From NCBI GenBank assembly GCA_046263155.1, contig JBHELF010000066.1, forward strand, positions 1 through 51,761: 51,761 nucleotides of DNA, written 5' to 3'. The translations under genes and the position numbers were made by a program. Below are positions 33,683-42,329 of this stretch, one piece after another. The stretch is from DATADF01 sp046263155. GTDB taxonomy: Bacteria; Actinomycetota; CADDZG01; WHSQ01. Every line of letters starts with the position of its first letter. Within the stretch, counting starts at the first letter, position 1. The notes beneath the pieces are model-generated. The model was not told the origin of the DNA. It worked only from the letters and a program-made list of their open reading frames with translations, and did not search any database.

Positions 33683-34078
33683 TCAAACCCTCCGACGCTT
33701 GCGTGGTCGGCATCCGTTGTGAGGAACCGGAGTGACATCGCGGATTCCAATGACCTCGAGCCCCGACGCTTGGAGGGAGCGGATGGCGGTCTCGCGACCG
33801 GAGCCGGGCCCCTTCACCTCGACGTCGACGCGCCGGACACCGTGCTCCTGAGCGCGGCGGGACGCCGCCTCGGCGGCCAACTGAGCCGCGAAGGGGGTCG
33901 ATTTGCGCGAGCCCTTGAAGCCGACGTTGCCGGCGGAAGCCCACGACAGAACGTTTCCCTCGAGATCTGAGATCGAGATGATCGTGTTGTTGAAGGTGGA
34001 CTTGATATGCGCGACGCCGTGGACGACGTTCTTCTTCTCTCGGCGGCGCGATTTCTTCGCCTTTTTAGGAGCAGCCAA
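33683..34078 (-). CDS. rpsK: 30S ribosomal protein S11
   Basis: The 131-residue protein shows VAHIKSTFNNTIISISD, KGSRKSTPFAAQLAAE and DVTPVPHNGCRPRKRRRV. It forms part of the platform near the E site. Four bases separate it from rpsM and six from rpsD. Confidence 0.98.
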   Translation of the reverse strand: MAAPKKAKKSRRREKKNVVHGVAHIKSTFNNTIISISDLEGNVLSWASAGNVGFKGSRKSTPFAAQLAAEAASRRAQEHGVRRVDVEVKGPGSGRETAIRSLQASGLEVIGIRDVTPVPHNGCRPRKRRRV

Positions 34079-34081
34079 GTC

Positions 34082-34471
34082 CTATCCCTTCTTGCCTTTG
34101 ACGGTCTTCTTCTTCCCCGCGACGGTCTTCTTGGGACCCTTGCGGGTGCGAGCGTTCGTGTGAGTGCGCTGCCCGTGCACCGGGAGACTGCGCCGGTGAC
34201 GGAGGCCCTGATAGGAGCCGATCTCGATCTTTCGTTTCACGTTCTGATTGACCTCTCGTCTGAGGTCTCCCTCCACGCGATAGTTCGCGCCGATCCACTC
34301 CCGAATCCGCACTATCTCTTCGTCGGTCAGGTCCCGGATCTTGGTTGCCGGACTCACCCGCGAGCTCACGCAGGTCTCGAGCGCCTTGGCCTTCCCGATC
34401 CCGTAGATATAGGTCAGGCCAATATCCAGGCGCTTATCCCGTGGAAGGTCTATTCCAGCGATTCTTGCCAA
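34082..34471 (-). CDS. rpsM: 30S ribosomal protein S13
   Basis: The 129-residue protein has MARIAGIDLPRDKRLDIGLTYIYGIG, the central GLRHRRSLPVHGQRTHTNART motif and a lysine-rich tail that contacts P-site tRNA. It follows rpmJ after nine bases. Confidence 0.98.
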   Translation of the reverse strand: MARIAGIDLPRDKRLDIGLTYIYGIGKAKALETCVSSRVSPATKIRDLTDEEIVRIREWIGANYRVEGDLRREVNQNVKRKIEIGSYQGLRHRRSLPVHGQRTHTNARTRKGPKKTVAGKKKTVKGKKG

Positions 34472-34480
34472 ACCAAACTC

Positions 34481-34594
34481 CTATCCCTGACGCTGCTTGT
34501 GGCGGGGGTTCGAGCAGATGACCATCACGACGCCGCGGCGACGGATGACCTTGCACTTGTCACACATCCTCTTCACGCTCGGGCGCACCTTCAT
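34481..34594 (-). CDS. rpmJ: 50S ribosomal protein L36 (zinc form)
   Basis: This small gene encodes 37 residues beginning MKVRPSVKRMCDKCKVIRR. Zinc ligands C11, C14, C27 and H32 are all present. It lies 11 bases after infA in the usual infA-rpmJ-rpsM order. Confidence 0.96.
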   Translation of the reverse strand: MKVRPSVKRMCDKCKVIRRRGVVMVICSNPRHKQRQG

Positions 34595-34605
34595 CGGAGT
34601 TACCC

Positions 34606-34848
34606 CTACTTGTAGCGATAGACGACTCTGCCCCGGGTGAGGTCGTAGGGCGACAGCTCCACGAGAACCCGGTCTCCCGGGAGGATCCGGATGTAATGCA
34701 TCCGCATCTTTCCGGATATGTGTGCGAGAACGCGATGCCCGTTGTCCAGCTCCACGCGAAACATGGCATTCGGCAGGGGCTCGATCACCGTGCCCTCAAC
34801 CTGAATGCCCTCTTCCTTGCTCGGAGCCTGCTCTTTGTTCTTGGCCAC
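34606..34848 (-). CDS. infA: Translation initiation factor IF-1
   Basis: The 80-residue OB-fold factor blocks the A site during initiation. GIQVEGTVIEPLPNAMFRVELDNGHRVLAHISGK-type sequence is clear, with about eight extra N-terminal residues. A 193-base gap separates it from map, holding a copy of the dispersed repeat. Confidence 0.97.
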   Translation of the reverse strand: MAKNKEQAPSKEEGIQVEGTVIEPLPNAMFRVELDNGHRVLAHISGKMRMHYIRILPGDRVLVELSPYDLTRGRVVYRYK

Positions 34849-34875
34849 GCGCTCCAGTCCCTCGAACGTTTTCCC

Positions 34876-34932
34876 ACGGTTTTCGTGCCCCCGTAACTGG
34901 CCTGGTCAGCCACCCGCCCACCCGAAAACCGT
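34876..34932. repeat. 10-bp inverted repeat spanning repeat copy C
   Basis: ACGGTTTTCG (34876-34885) and CGAAAACCGT (34923-34932) are exact inverted copies with 37 bases between. The right arm belongs to dispersed-repeat copy C. In RNA from the map-infA gap this would form a stem-loop. Confidence 0.5.
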
Positions 34933-34937
34933 TCATT
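34908..34937 (-). repeat. Dispersed G-rich repeat, copy C (map-infA gap)
   Basis: Read on the minus strand, 28 of 30 bases match copy B in rplD, including ATGAACGGTTTTCGGG and GGGCGGGTGGCT. The copy is intergenic. Nothing else recognisable lies in 34849-35041. Confidence 0.8.
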
Positions 34938-35041
34938 GCGAGTCGACTGGACCAGGATGCGCGCTTGTGAAGAGTGCGCGCCAATGGGGCCAGAACCGGC
35001 GAGGAAGCATAACAGAGCGTCGTCGCCCTCAGCCCCAGCGC

Positions 35042-35806
35042 CTAAGCGATGGGTGCCGTCAGGATAAGCGGTCCGTCGTCGGTGATCGCGACGGTGTGCT
35101 CGAAGTGGGCGGACAGGCTGCCGTCGAGGGTGACCACGGTCCAGTTGTCGTCGAGGACCTTGGTCTCGGCGCCCCCGAGATTCACCATCGGCTCGACCGC
35201 CAGCGTCATCCCTTCGCCCAGAACCTCGCGTCGACCGGGCGGTCCGTAGTTGGGTACCCAGGGCTCCTCGTGAAGGGCGCGCCCGACCCCATGGCCCGCG
35301 TATTCCCGCACGATCGAGAAGCCCGCGCGCTCGGCCAGCTGCTCGACGGCGTAGCCGACATCCCCGAGCCGTTTGCCGGGATGGCACTGAGCCACCGCCG
35401 CCTCGAGCGAGCTCTGGGTCACCTCCAGGAGCCGGGCCGCCTCCGGCCCGATCTCGCCGACGGGGAACGTCCAGGCGGAGTCGGCATGGAAGCCCTCGTA
35501 GAAGGCACCGACGTCTACGGAAAGGATGTCGCCCTCAGCGACGGTCACCGGTCCCGGTATCCCGTGAACGATCACTTCGTTGGGCGAGGTGCAGATGGAG
35601 GCGGGAAACCCCCGGTAGCCCTTGAATGAGGGACGCGCCCCCGCTCGTGTGATCGTGGACTCGGCGAGGACATCGAGGGCGGCGGTCGTGGTTCCAGGCA
35701 CGATCGCTTCGCGCAAGCGCGCCAATGTCTCCGCGACAATGGAGCCTGCTTTCGCCATAAGGCGGATTTCCTCCGCCGACTTCTTGTAGATCAAGCCGGT
35801 TCTCAA
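35042..35806 (-). CDS. map: Methionine aminopeptidase type I
   Basis: The 254-residue enzyme removes initiator methionine. The metal ligands are visible in VDVGAFYEGFHADSAW (two aspartates), GHGVGRALHEEP and EPMVNLG, and VIHGIPG supplies the histidine. Its start overlaps the adk stop by four bases. Confidence 0.97.
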   Translation of the reverse strand: MRTGLIYKKSAEEIRLMAKAGSIVAETLARLREAIVPGTTTAALDVLAESTITRAGARPSFKGYRGFPASICTSPNEVIVHGIPGPVTVAEGDILSVDVGAFYEGFHADSAWTFPVGEIGPEAARLLEVTQSSLEAAVAQCHPGKRLGDVGYAVEQLAERAGFSIVREYAGHGVGRALHEEPWVPNYGPPGRREVLGEGMTLAVEPMVNLGGAETKVLDDNWTVVTLDGSLSAHFEHTVAITDDGPLILTAPIA

Positions 35807-36441
35807 ATGGCTGCGACGATCCGGTCGAAGACCTCATCCGGAGAGGCCTGACCGTCCACCTCTCGAAGCAGGCCTCTCTCCCGGTAGTAGGCCTTGAGAG
35901 GTTCGGTCTGCTCGTGGTACAGGTTCAGTCTTTCGCGAACCGTGTGTTCGTCATGATCATCGGTTCGTTCCACTACGGCGCCGCCGCACAAGTCACAAGT
36001 CCAGTCATTTCTGGGCGGCGAGTCGAGGTGATAGTTGCGGCCACATTCCGAACAGACCCGCCGACCCAAGAGACGCCGCAACGAAACCTCCTCAGGCACC
36101 TCGATCGCCAAGGCAGCATCGAGGGCGGTATTCCGTCCTGCGAGGATTGTGTCTAGCGCGTCGGCCTGAACAAGATTGCGGGGAAACCCATCGAGGAGAA
36201 AACCCGGCTTGCAGTCGTCGGCGTCCAGGCGCTCCTCGATTATCGCGATCGTCAAATCATCGGGTACCAAGTGGCCGGCCTCGACGAACTCCTGAACCTT
36301 GAGACCCAGCGAAGTCTGGCCCTTTATGGCCCAGCGAAAGATGTCGCCCGTCGAGATCGCGGGAATGCCGTACTTCTCAGCGATCCGCTCGGACTGGGTG
36401 CCTTTGCCCGCTCCCTGGGGACCGAAGATGATCAGCCGCAC
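35803..36441 (-). CDS. adk: Adenylate kinase with zinc-binding lid
   Basis: The 212-residue enzyme balances AMP, ADP and ATP. The P-loop GPQGAGKGT is at residues 7-15. The lid has a four-cysteine zinc site, C130, C133, C149 and C152, typical of Gram-positive enzymes. It lies between secY and map as usual. Confidence 0.97.
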   Translation of the reverse strand: MRLIIFGPQGAGKGTQSERIAEKYGIPAISTGDIFRWAIKGQTSLGLKVQEFVEAGHLVPDDLTIAIIEERLDADDCKPGFLLDGFPRNLVQADALDTILAGRNTALDAALAIEVPEEVSLRRLLGRRVCSECGRNYHLDSPPRNDWTCDLCGGAVVERTDDHDEHTVRERLNLYHEQTEPLKAYYRERGLLREVDGQASPDEVFDRIVAAI

Positions 36442-36470
36442 GCTGCTACCGCTCTCTCTTCAAGTCGTCG

Positions 36471-37766
36471 CTACTTAAGGAAACCCTCGTAGTGGCGCAT
36501 CATGAGTTGCGACTCGATCTGCTTCATGGTCTCGAGTGTCACGCCCACGGCGATCAAGACGGACGTACCGCCGAACGGGAAGTCCTGGATGTTCATGATC
36601 GCAAAGAGGGCCGAGGGAATGATCGCAATGATCGCAATGAAAAGCGCTCCCGGCAACGTTATGCGAGTCAAGATCCGGTCGAGGTACTCGGCCGTCTGTC
36701 GTCCCGGTCGAATCCCCGGGATGAACCCGCCGTATTTCTTCATGTTGTCTGAGACGTCGACTGGGTTGAAAGTGATAGCCGTGTAGAAGTACGCGAAGAA
36801 TATGACCATCACGGCGTACAGCACCATGTAAGTGATGCTGGCCGAGTTGATCAGGTTGTTTTCGATGAAGTTCTGAATGGTTCGGTTGTGTATGACGTTT
36901 TGCAGCAGCGTTGGGATATAGAGAACGCTCGACGCGAAGATGATGGGAATCACTCCGGCGGTGTTGACCTTCAGCGGGATGTAAGTCGAGCTACCCCCGT
37001 ACATACGGCGGCCCACCACGCGTTTGGCGTATTGAACGGGGATGCGGCGTTGTCCCTGTTCCATCACCACAATCGCCACGATGATCCCCAGACCCAAGAG
37101 GCAGATGGTGAGGAAAGTACCCAAGCCCTTCTGGGCGAGGATGGCATTTCCGGATGTGGGAAGCGTTGAGACGATCGATGCATAAATCAGAATGGACATT
37201 CCGTTTCCGATTCCACGCTGCGTTATGAGCTCGCCCAGCCACATGATTAGGGCCGTTCCGGCCGTGAGTGACAGAACGATCAGACCGACTCGTGGCGCGT
37301 TGAAATTAGGAATGAGGTCCACGGGGTTGCCCTGCGCGTCGCGGAACTGACCGCGATGGAAGAGGAACGCGAGACCGGTTGATTGCAGAATCGCCAGCAG
37401 GACGGTCAGATACCTGGTCCACTGCGTGATCTTCTTAGTCCCCTGCTCTCCCTCCTTCGACCAGGCCTCGAGTTTCGGGATAACGACGGTGAGCAATTGC
37501 ATGATGATCGACGATGTGATGTACGGCATGATCCCGAGGGCGAAGACCGCCATCTGCGTAAGTGCGCCACCCGAGAACAAATTGATGAATTGAAGGATTC
37601 CCCCCGTAGCGCCGCGCGCGAATTCTTGAGCGCGCTCGACATCGATCCCCGGCGTGGGGACGTGTGCCCCAAACCGGTAGACCCCGATGATCAGCAGCGT
37701 GAAGAGGATCTTCTTCCGAAGATCCGGAACCTTGAAGGCGTTGATGAACGCGGCGATCAGGTTCAC
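36471..37766 (-). CDS. secY: Protein translocase subunit SecY
   Basis: The 431-residue channel protein has about ten transmembrane segments. VYRFGAHVPTPGID, MPYITSSIIMQLL and the cytoplasmic loop RRIPVQYAKR, followed by FIPGIRPG, are diagnostic. Its start overlaps the rplO stop by four bases. Confidence 0.98.
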   Translation of the reverse strand: MNLIAAFINAFKVPDLRKKILFTLLIIGVYRFGAHVPTPGIDVERAQEFARGATGGILQFINLFSGGALTQMAVFALGIMPYITSSIIMQLLTVVIPKLEAWSKEGEQGTKKITQWTRYLTVLLAILQSTGLAFLFHRGQFRDAQGNPVDLIPNFNAPRVGLIVLSLTAGTALIMWLGELITQRGIGNGMSILIYASIVSTLPTSGNAILAQKGLGTFLTICLLGLGIIVAIVVMEQGQRRIPVQYAKRVVGRRMYGGSSTYIPLKVNTAGVIPIIFASSVLYIPTLLQNVIHNRTIQNFIENNLINSASITYMVLYAVMVIFFAYFYTAITFNPVDVSDNMKKYGGFIPGIRPGRQTAEYLDRILTRITLPGALFIAIIAIIPSALFAIMNIQDFPFGGTSVLIAVGVTLETMKQIESQLMMRHYEGFLK

Positions 37767-38248
37767 CTTTTCCCAGCCTTTCCGGCCCGGTCAGTCCGAG
37801 TCGGCCGGGGTAGCGGAATCAGCTCGATTGTGCCGCCCGCCGCCTCTACCTTGGTTCTTGCCGCCACGCTGACGGCATGGGCACGAATCGTCAGCGCTCG
37901 GCCTACATCACCGTTGCCCAGCACCTTGATGAACTTGTCGTGCTTCTTCACGAGCCCCGCGGCGCGTAACTCCTCAGGACCGACGGATGCCGCTTCGATC
38001 GCCGCCAAGGCACCAACATTGACTGAGCCGTAGCGTGTGCGCACCGGCGGAGTGAAGCCCTTCAGCTTTGGCACTCGGCGGGTCAGGGGCATCTGGCCGC
38101 CCTCGAAGAAGGTCGGCACTTTATTGCGCGCCTTCGTCCCCTTCGTCCCCCGCCCGGCGGTCTTTCCCTTACCCGAACCCTCACCGCGACCGACGCGCTT
38201 GCGCGCCCGGTGCGAGCCGGGAGCCGGCTTAAGTTCGTGCGGCTTCAT
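37763..38248 (-). CDS. rplO: 50S ribosomal protein L15
   Basis: The 161-residue protein starts MKPHELKPAPGSHRARKRVGRG, followed by the glycine-rich KGKTAGRGTKG region and FEGGQMPLTRRVPKLKGF. It overlaps the end of rpmD by 20 bases. Confidence 0.97.
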   Translation of the reverse strand: MKPHELKPAPGSHRARKRVGRGEGSGKGKTAGRGTKGTKARNKVPTFFEGGQMPLTRRVPKLKGFTPPVRTRYGSVNVGALAAIEAASVGPEELRAAGLVKKHDKFIKVLGNGDVGRALTIRAHAVSVAARTKVEAAGGTIELIPLPRPTRTDRAGKAGKR

Positions 38249-38429
38249 CCTGCGTCTCCTCTATCTCTAATAGGTGTCCCACCGCGCGCAGCATCCCGCG
38301 AACGGTGGGCGTGTCCTCGTGGATCACGACATCGCCTGTCCGTTTCAGGCCCAGTGCCCTTATGGTTCCGCGCTGCTTGGCGCCGCGATCCAATACCGAG
38401 CGCACCTGCTTGATCTTGAGCTTCGCCAC
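38229..38429 (-). CDS. rpmD: 50S ribosomal protein L30
   Basis: From GTG at 38429 (VAKLKIKQVRS) the product has 66 residues, with RALGLKRTGDVVIHEDTPTVRGML typical of L30. A reading from 38441 would add four residues inside rpsE. The start is two bases after the rpsE stop. Confidence 0.93.
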   Translation of the reverse strand: MAKLKIKQVRSVLDRGAKQRGTIRALGLKRTGDVVIHEDTPTVRGMLRAVGHLLEIEETQDEAART

Positions 38430-38430
38430 G

Positions 38431-38997
38431 CTACGCCTCAACTACCGTCGAAGCGGACGTTTCCAAGAGGTGACGAGGCGCTACTTCCTCAGCGGTCTTA
38501 CGACGCTTGGCAGCGGTTCCCTGCGCCGTCTGCAGGCCTTTGAGACCACGCATGGTCGCGTGGATGATGTTGATGGCGTTGTCTGAGCCGAGGGACTTGG
38601 ACAGGATGTCGCGGATGCCGGCGCATTCCACCACCGCCCTGACAGGCCCGCCGGCGATAACCCCGGTGCCGGGAGATGCCGGCTTGAGTAAGACGACCGC
38701 GCCTGAGTCCTGGCCGATGATCTCGTGAGGGATCGTTTGGCCGATCATGGGAACGGCGAAGAAGTTGCGCTTTGCTTCCTCGACACCCTTCTGGATGGCG
38801 GCAGGAACCTCGCGCGCCTTGCCGTAGCCGACGCCCACCCGACCCGCTGCATCGCCGACGACCACAAGAGCGGTGAAGGAAAACCGACGGCCACCTTTGA
38901 CGACCTTTGCGACGCGATTGATCGAGACGACACGCTCCTCGAATTGAGCTCTGTCGTCGTCTCTGCCACCCCGCATCGATCCTCTGCTTTGCGCCAC
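38431..38997 (-). CDS. rpsE: 30S ribosomal protein S5
   Basis: The 188-residue protein shows EERVVSINRVAKVVKGGRRF, GVGYGKAREVPAAIQKG and GTGVIAGGPVRAVVE. It helps decoding fidelity and mRNA unwinding. It lies 18 bases after rplR. Confidence 0.97.
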   Translation of the reverse strand: MAQSRGSMRGGRDDDRAQFEERVVSINRVAKVVKGGRRFSFTALVVVGDAAGRVGVGYGKAREVPAAIQKGVEEAKRNFFAVPMIGQTIPHEIIGQDSGAVVLLKPASPGTGVIAGGPVRAVVECAGIRDILSKSLGSDNAINIIHATMRGLKGLQTAQGTAAKRRKTAEEVAPRHLLETSASTVVEA

Positions 38998-39015
38998 TAT
39001 CGCTGCTCCGATCTC

Positions 39016-39366
39016 CTAGAACTCAAGCCCGGCCTCGCGCGCACCGTCGGCAACCGAGGCCACGCGACCGTGATACTTGAAACCCCCGCGATCGAACGTG
39101 ACCGCCGTGATGCCTGCCTCCTTCGCCTTGGAAGCAATGGCGGCACCCACCGCGCGCGCGCGCGCCTTGGGATCCCCTTCGCCGCTCCCGACGACAGATG
39201 AGGCCGACGCCAGGGTGCGGCCGGCGAGGTCGTCTATGAGCTGCGCATAGATGTGACGATTTGAGCGATAAACGGCCAAGCGAGGCCGTTCCGCAGTACC
39301 GAGCACATTCTTGCGGACGCGGCGGTGCCGTCTGGTCCGTGCTCTGACTTTCTCTTGCGTCTTCAT
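39016..39366 (-). CDS. rplR: 50S ribosomal protein L18
   Basis: The 116-residue 5S rRNA binder has RRHRRVRKNVLGTAERPRLAVYRSN, IYAQLIDD and VTFDRGGFKYHGRV. It lies between rplF and rpsE as usual. Confidence 0.97.
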   Translation of the reverse strand: MKTQEKVRARTRRHRRVRKNVLGTAERPRLAVYRSNRHIYAQLIDDLAGRTLASASSVVGSGEGDPKARARAVGAAIASKAKEAGITAVTFDRGGFKYHGRVASVADGAREAGLEF

Positions 39367-39379
39367 GCTGCGCTCCTCA

Positions 39380-39928
39380 TCACGCGCCGGCTCCCTTCGC
39401 CGCCTTGCCGGCCTTGCGGTGGATGTGCTCGCCCTCGTACCGGATTCCCTTGGCCTTGTAGGGCTCGGGCTTTCTCACGGCACGTAACTCGGCAGCGGTC
39501 TGGCCCACTAATTCCTTGTCGATCCCCCGAACGGTGATCCTGGTCGGAGCCGGGACCTCGAACTCGATTCCGCTGGGAGCTCCGAACTTAACCGTATGAG
39601 AGAAGCCCACCGCGAGCTCAATGTCCTGACCTTGCTTTGTGGCCCGGTAGCCCACCCCGTGGATCTCCAAACGCTTTTCGAAACCCTCGGTCACTCCGAG
39701 GATCATGTTTGCAATGAGACTTCGCACGAGCCCATGCAGGGCCCTGACCTCCCGGCTCTCCTTACTCCGAGTGACGCGCAACTCTCCATCCGCTTGCTCC
39801 ACGGCAATGTTCTCCGGCAGTGCGCGCTCGAGCTCGCCCTTCGGGCCCTTGACCTTGATGCGATCCGCCGTCAGATCAACGGTCACACCCGCGGGAACGG
39901 TGACCGGTGCCTGCCCTACTCGTGACAT
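39380..39928 (-). CDS. rplF: 50S ribosomal protein L6
   Basis: The 182-residue protein has the two L6 repeats, VKGPKGELERALP, EIHGVGYRATKQG and the C-terminal motif RKPEPYKAKGIRYEGEHIHRKAGK. It binds near the sarcin-ricin loop. Confidence 0.97.
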   Translation of the reverse strand: MSRVGQAPVTVPAGVTVDLTADRIKVKGPKGELERALPENIAVEQADGELRVTRSKESREVRALHGLVRSLIANMILGVTEGFEKRLEIHGVGYRATKQGQDIELAVGFSHTVKFGAPSGIEFEVPAPTRITVRGIDKELVGQTAAELRAVRKPEPYKAKGIRYEGEHIHRKAGKAAKGAGA

Positions 39929-39946
39929 GACTGCTTCAAACCTCCT

Positions 39947-40345
39947 CTACCACACGTAGGCAAGCACTTCGCCGCCTACGCGTGCCCGTCTGGCCTCTTT
40001 GTCGCTCATCACACCTTGGGACGTCGAGATGATTGCAACCCCCAGGCCTCCGAGGACTCGGGGCAGCTCGCGCGCGCCCCGGTAGACCCTTCGGCCGGGC
40101 TTGGAGATTCTGCGGATTCCAGTAATGACACGTTCGCGCTCATCCGTGTATCGCAACTTGATCCGAATGACTGTGTGACCCGAGTCCTCGGCCACCTCGA
40201 AGCCGTCGACGAACCCTTCCTCGGCCAGGATCTTCGCGATGTTCTCCTTGATCTTCGACGCGGGGATCGATACATCCGTATGCATCGCCTGGGATGCGTT
40301 CCGGACCCTTGTGAGCATGTCGGCGATTGGATCTGTTGTCGTCAT
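39947..40345 (-). CDS. rpsH: 30S ribosomal protein S8
   Basis: The 132-residue 16S rRNA central-domain binder starts MTTTDPIADMLTRVRNA and ends with STSQGVMSDKEARRARVGGEVLAYVW. It is a known translational repressor of spc operons in other bacteria. Confidence 0.98.
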   Translation of the reverse strand: MTTTDPIADMLTRVRNASQAMHTDVSIPASKIKENIAKILAEEGFVDGFEVAEDSGHTVIRIKLRYTDERERVITGIRRISKPGRRVYRGARELPRVLGGLGVAIISTSQGVMSDKEARRARVGGEVLAYVW

Positions 40346-40356
40346 TTAGCGCGCTC

Positions 40357-40542
40357 CTACCAGCTTGCCTTCGTGATACCGGGAATCTCTCCGGTGTGAG
40401 CCATCTCGCGGAAACAGAGTCGGCAAAGCCCGAAATTGCGATAAACGGCCCGTGGCCGCCCGCATCGCACACAACGCGAATAGGCACGGACTTTGAACTT
40501 CGGCTTGCGCCGAGCCTTTATCCGCAGTGCCTTCTTAGCCAT
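40357..40542 (-). CDS. rpsZ: 30S ribosomal protein S14 type Z
   Basis: The 61-residue short, zinc-binding form of S14 has CVRCGRPR and CRLCFRE supplying four cysteines and ends in IPGITKASW. Eleven bases separate it from rpsH. Confidence 0.97.
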   Translation of the reverse strand: MAKKALRIKARRKPKFKVRAYSRCVRCGRPRAVYRNFGLCRLCFREMAHTGEIPGITKASW

Positions 40543-40557
40543 GTTTCCTCTGCCTCC

Positions 40558-41130
40558 TCAGGAACTCTGTTGTCTAAAGGGAAATCCCAAGGCCGTCAGC
40601 AACGCGCGGCCTTGGTCGTCGTCCTTTGCGGTCGTCACGATGGTGATGTCCATGCCACGTGTCTCGTCGATATCGTCGTAGTCAATCTCGGGAAACACGA
40701 GTTGCTCACTAACGCCGAATGAGTAATTGCCGCGTCCGTCGAACGAGCGGGGATCGAGTCCCCGGAAGTCCCGGATGCGGGGCAAGACGATGGAAAGCAG
40801 TCGGTCGAGGAAATCCCACATCCTGTCGCCTCTCAGCGTCGTGGCAGCGCCGATAGGCATTCCCTCCCGGATCTTGAAGGTCGCGATCGACTTGCGTGCT
40901 CGACGCAGCGCGGGCTTCTGACCGGTGATAATCGTCAGGTCCTTGACGGCCCCCTCGAGATGCTTTGCGTCGCGCGAGGCCTCGCCGACGCCCATATTCA
41001 CCACGACCTTCTCGGGCTTCGGAACCTCCATCGGATTGCCAAGGCGCAGTTCGTCCTTAAGGGCAGCCAGCACTTCGGAGCGGTAGCGCTCCTTCAGACG
41101 CGGCACGTAGCTCTCGGTTCTCGTGGCCAT
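40558..41130 (-). CDS. rplE: 50S ribosomal protein L5
   Basis: The ATG at 41130 shares one base with the rplX TGA and gives 190 residues. NPMEVPKPEKVVVNMGVGEA, GQKPALRRARKSIATFKIREG and RGMDITIVTTAKDD are typical. It binds 5S rRNA with L18. Confidence 0.97.
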   Translation of the reverse strand: MATRTESYVPRLKERYRSEVLAALKDELRLGNPMEVPKPEKVVVNMGVGEASRDAKHLEGAVKDLTIITGQKPALRRARKSIATFKIREGMPIGAATTLRGDRMWDFLDRLLSIVLPRIRDFRGLDPRSFDGRGNYSFGVSEQLVFPEIDYDDIDETRGMDITIVTTAKDDDQGRALLTALGFPFRQQSS

Positions 41131-41471
41131 CACAGCTCACTCCCACATTTCCGGCACACGCGTACCTTGGCGCCGGACGTCTCGTCGATGCGATAACCGA
41201 TGCGGGTAGGGCCATCGGTAGGGCAAACAAGTGCCACATTGGAGATGTCGATTGGGTTCTCCTTGTGCGTGATGCCACCCTCCTGGCCGCCTCGACCGCG
41301 CGCGGGCCGGATCTTTTCGTGTCTCGTGGCGCGGGCAACTCCCTCCACGATCACCTTGCCCCTTCTGGGCAGCACCTCTAGTACTCGTCCCTGAGCGCCC
41401 AGGTCTTTCCCGGAGATCACCGCGACGGTGTCCCCCTTCCGAATCCTGGGCTTGGCTGATTCGGCTTTCAC
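41130..41471 (-). CDS. rplX: 50S ribosomal protein L24
   Basis: The 113-residue assembly initiator begins with the KOW motif region KGDTVAVISGKDLGAQGRVLEVLP. A C-terminal zinc-like CRKCGSEL pairs with VCPTDGP upstream. It overlaps rplN and rplE by one base each. Confidence 0.97.
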   Translation of the reverse strand: MKAESAKPRIRKGDTVAVISGKDLGAQGRVLEVLPRRGKVIVEGVARATRHEKIRPARGRGGQEGGITHKENPIDISNVALVCPTDGPTRIGYRIDETSGAKVRVCRKCGSEL

Positions 41472-41839
41472 TACAAGACCTCCGGGGCCAGCGAGATGAT
41501 TTTCATGAAACGCCTGTCCCGCAGCTCTCGCGCCACGGGACCAAAGATGCGAGTTCCGCGCGGCTGCATCTGGTTGTCCACGATGACGACGGCATTGTCG
41601 TCAAACTTTATGTACGAACCGTCGCCGCGGCGGTTCTCCTTGGCCGTGCGCACGACTACTGCCTTCACGACGTCCGACTTCTTGACCACACCGCCCGGAA
41701 TGGCATCTTTGACGGTGCACACGACGATGTCCCCCACGCCCGCGTACCGCCGGCGGGAGCCGCCCAGCACCTTGATCACCAGGACCTCGCGGGCACCGGT
41801 GTTGTCTGCCACTCTGCAACGGGATTCCTGCTGTATCAC
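41471..41839 (-). CDS. rplN: 50S ribosomal protein L14
   Basis: The 122-residue protein shows MIQQESRCRVADNTGAREVLVIKVLGG and IFGPVARELRDRRFMKIISLAPEVL. It is the usual conserved length and forms a bridge to the small subunit. Confidence 0.98.
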   Translation of the reverse strand: MIQQESRCRVADNTGAREVLVIKVLGGSRRRYAGVGDIVVCTVKDAIPGGVVKKSDVVKAVVVRTAKENRRGDGSYIKFDDNAVVIVDNQMQPRGTRIFGPVARELRDRRFMKIISLAPEVL

Positions 41840-42117
41840 TTTGCCTTTTCCACAATCTCCATTAGTCGCCAGCGCTTGCTCTTCGACATGGGTCTCGTCT
41901 CGGCTAGCCTGACTACGTCTCCGACCTTGGCCTCGTTGTTCTCGTCGTGCGCCTTGAGCTTCTTCGAGCGGCGGACGATCTTCGTATAGGTGGAGTGCGA
42001 CGCCGAGGCACGAACTTCGACGACCACCGTCTTATCCATGGCGTCGGAGACCACGCGACCCACGGCCGATTTCCGCTTGCCGCGCTCCGTTTCAACCTGG
42101 GTAGGTTCCAAACTCAT
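41836..42117 (-). CDS. rpsQ: 30S ribosomal protein S17
   Basis: The 93-residue protein has KSAVGRVVSDAMDKTVVVEV, KKLKAHDENNEAKVGDVVRLAETRPMSKSKRWRL-type OB-fold sequence. It overlaps rpmC and rplN by four bases each. Confidence 0.97.
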   Translation of the reverse strand: MSLEPTQVETERGKRKSAVGRVVSDAMDKTVVVEVRASASHSTYTKIVRRSKKLKAHDENNEAKVGDVVRLAETRPMSKSKRWRLMEIVEKAK

Positions 42118-42329
42118 GCCGTGCTCTCTTCTGTCGCCTGCAGCTCTCGCTGTCGCAGGATGGTCTTGAGGCGCGCCACTTCTTTACGCAAGTCGCCTAT
42201 GCGTTTGTAGTTGTCGAGCTGCCCCGTCGCGTTCTGGAAGCGAAGGTTGAAGAGCTCCTCCTTCGTCTCGACGAGCTTGCGCTCCAGCTCGTCCTGAGGC
42301 AGGTCCCGGATCTCAGAGGTCTTGGCCAT
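42114..42329 (-). CDS. rpmC: 50S ribosomal protein L29
   Basis: The 71-residue helical protein (MAKTSEIRDLPQDELERKL, FNLRFQNATGQLDN) lies near the tunnel exit. Its ATG at 42329 shares a base with the rplP stop. The frame stays open far upstream to 43136, but that part is out of register with rplP and rpsC and is not coding. Confidence 0.96.
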   Translation of the reverse strand: MAKTSEIRDLPQDELERKLVETKEELFNLRFQNATGQLDNYKRIGDLRKEVARLKTILRQRELQATEESTA

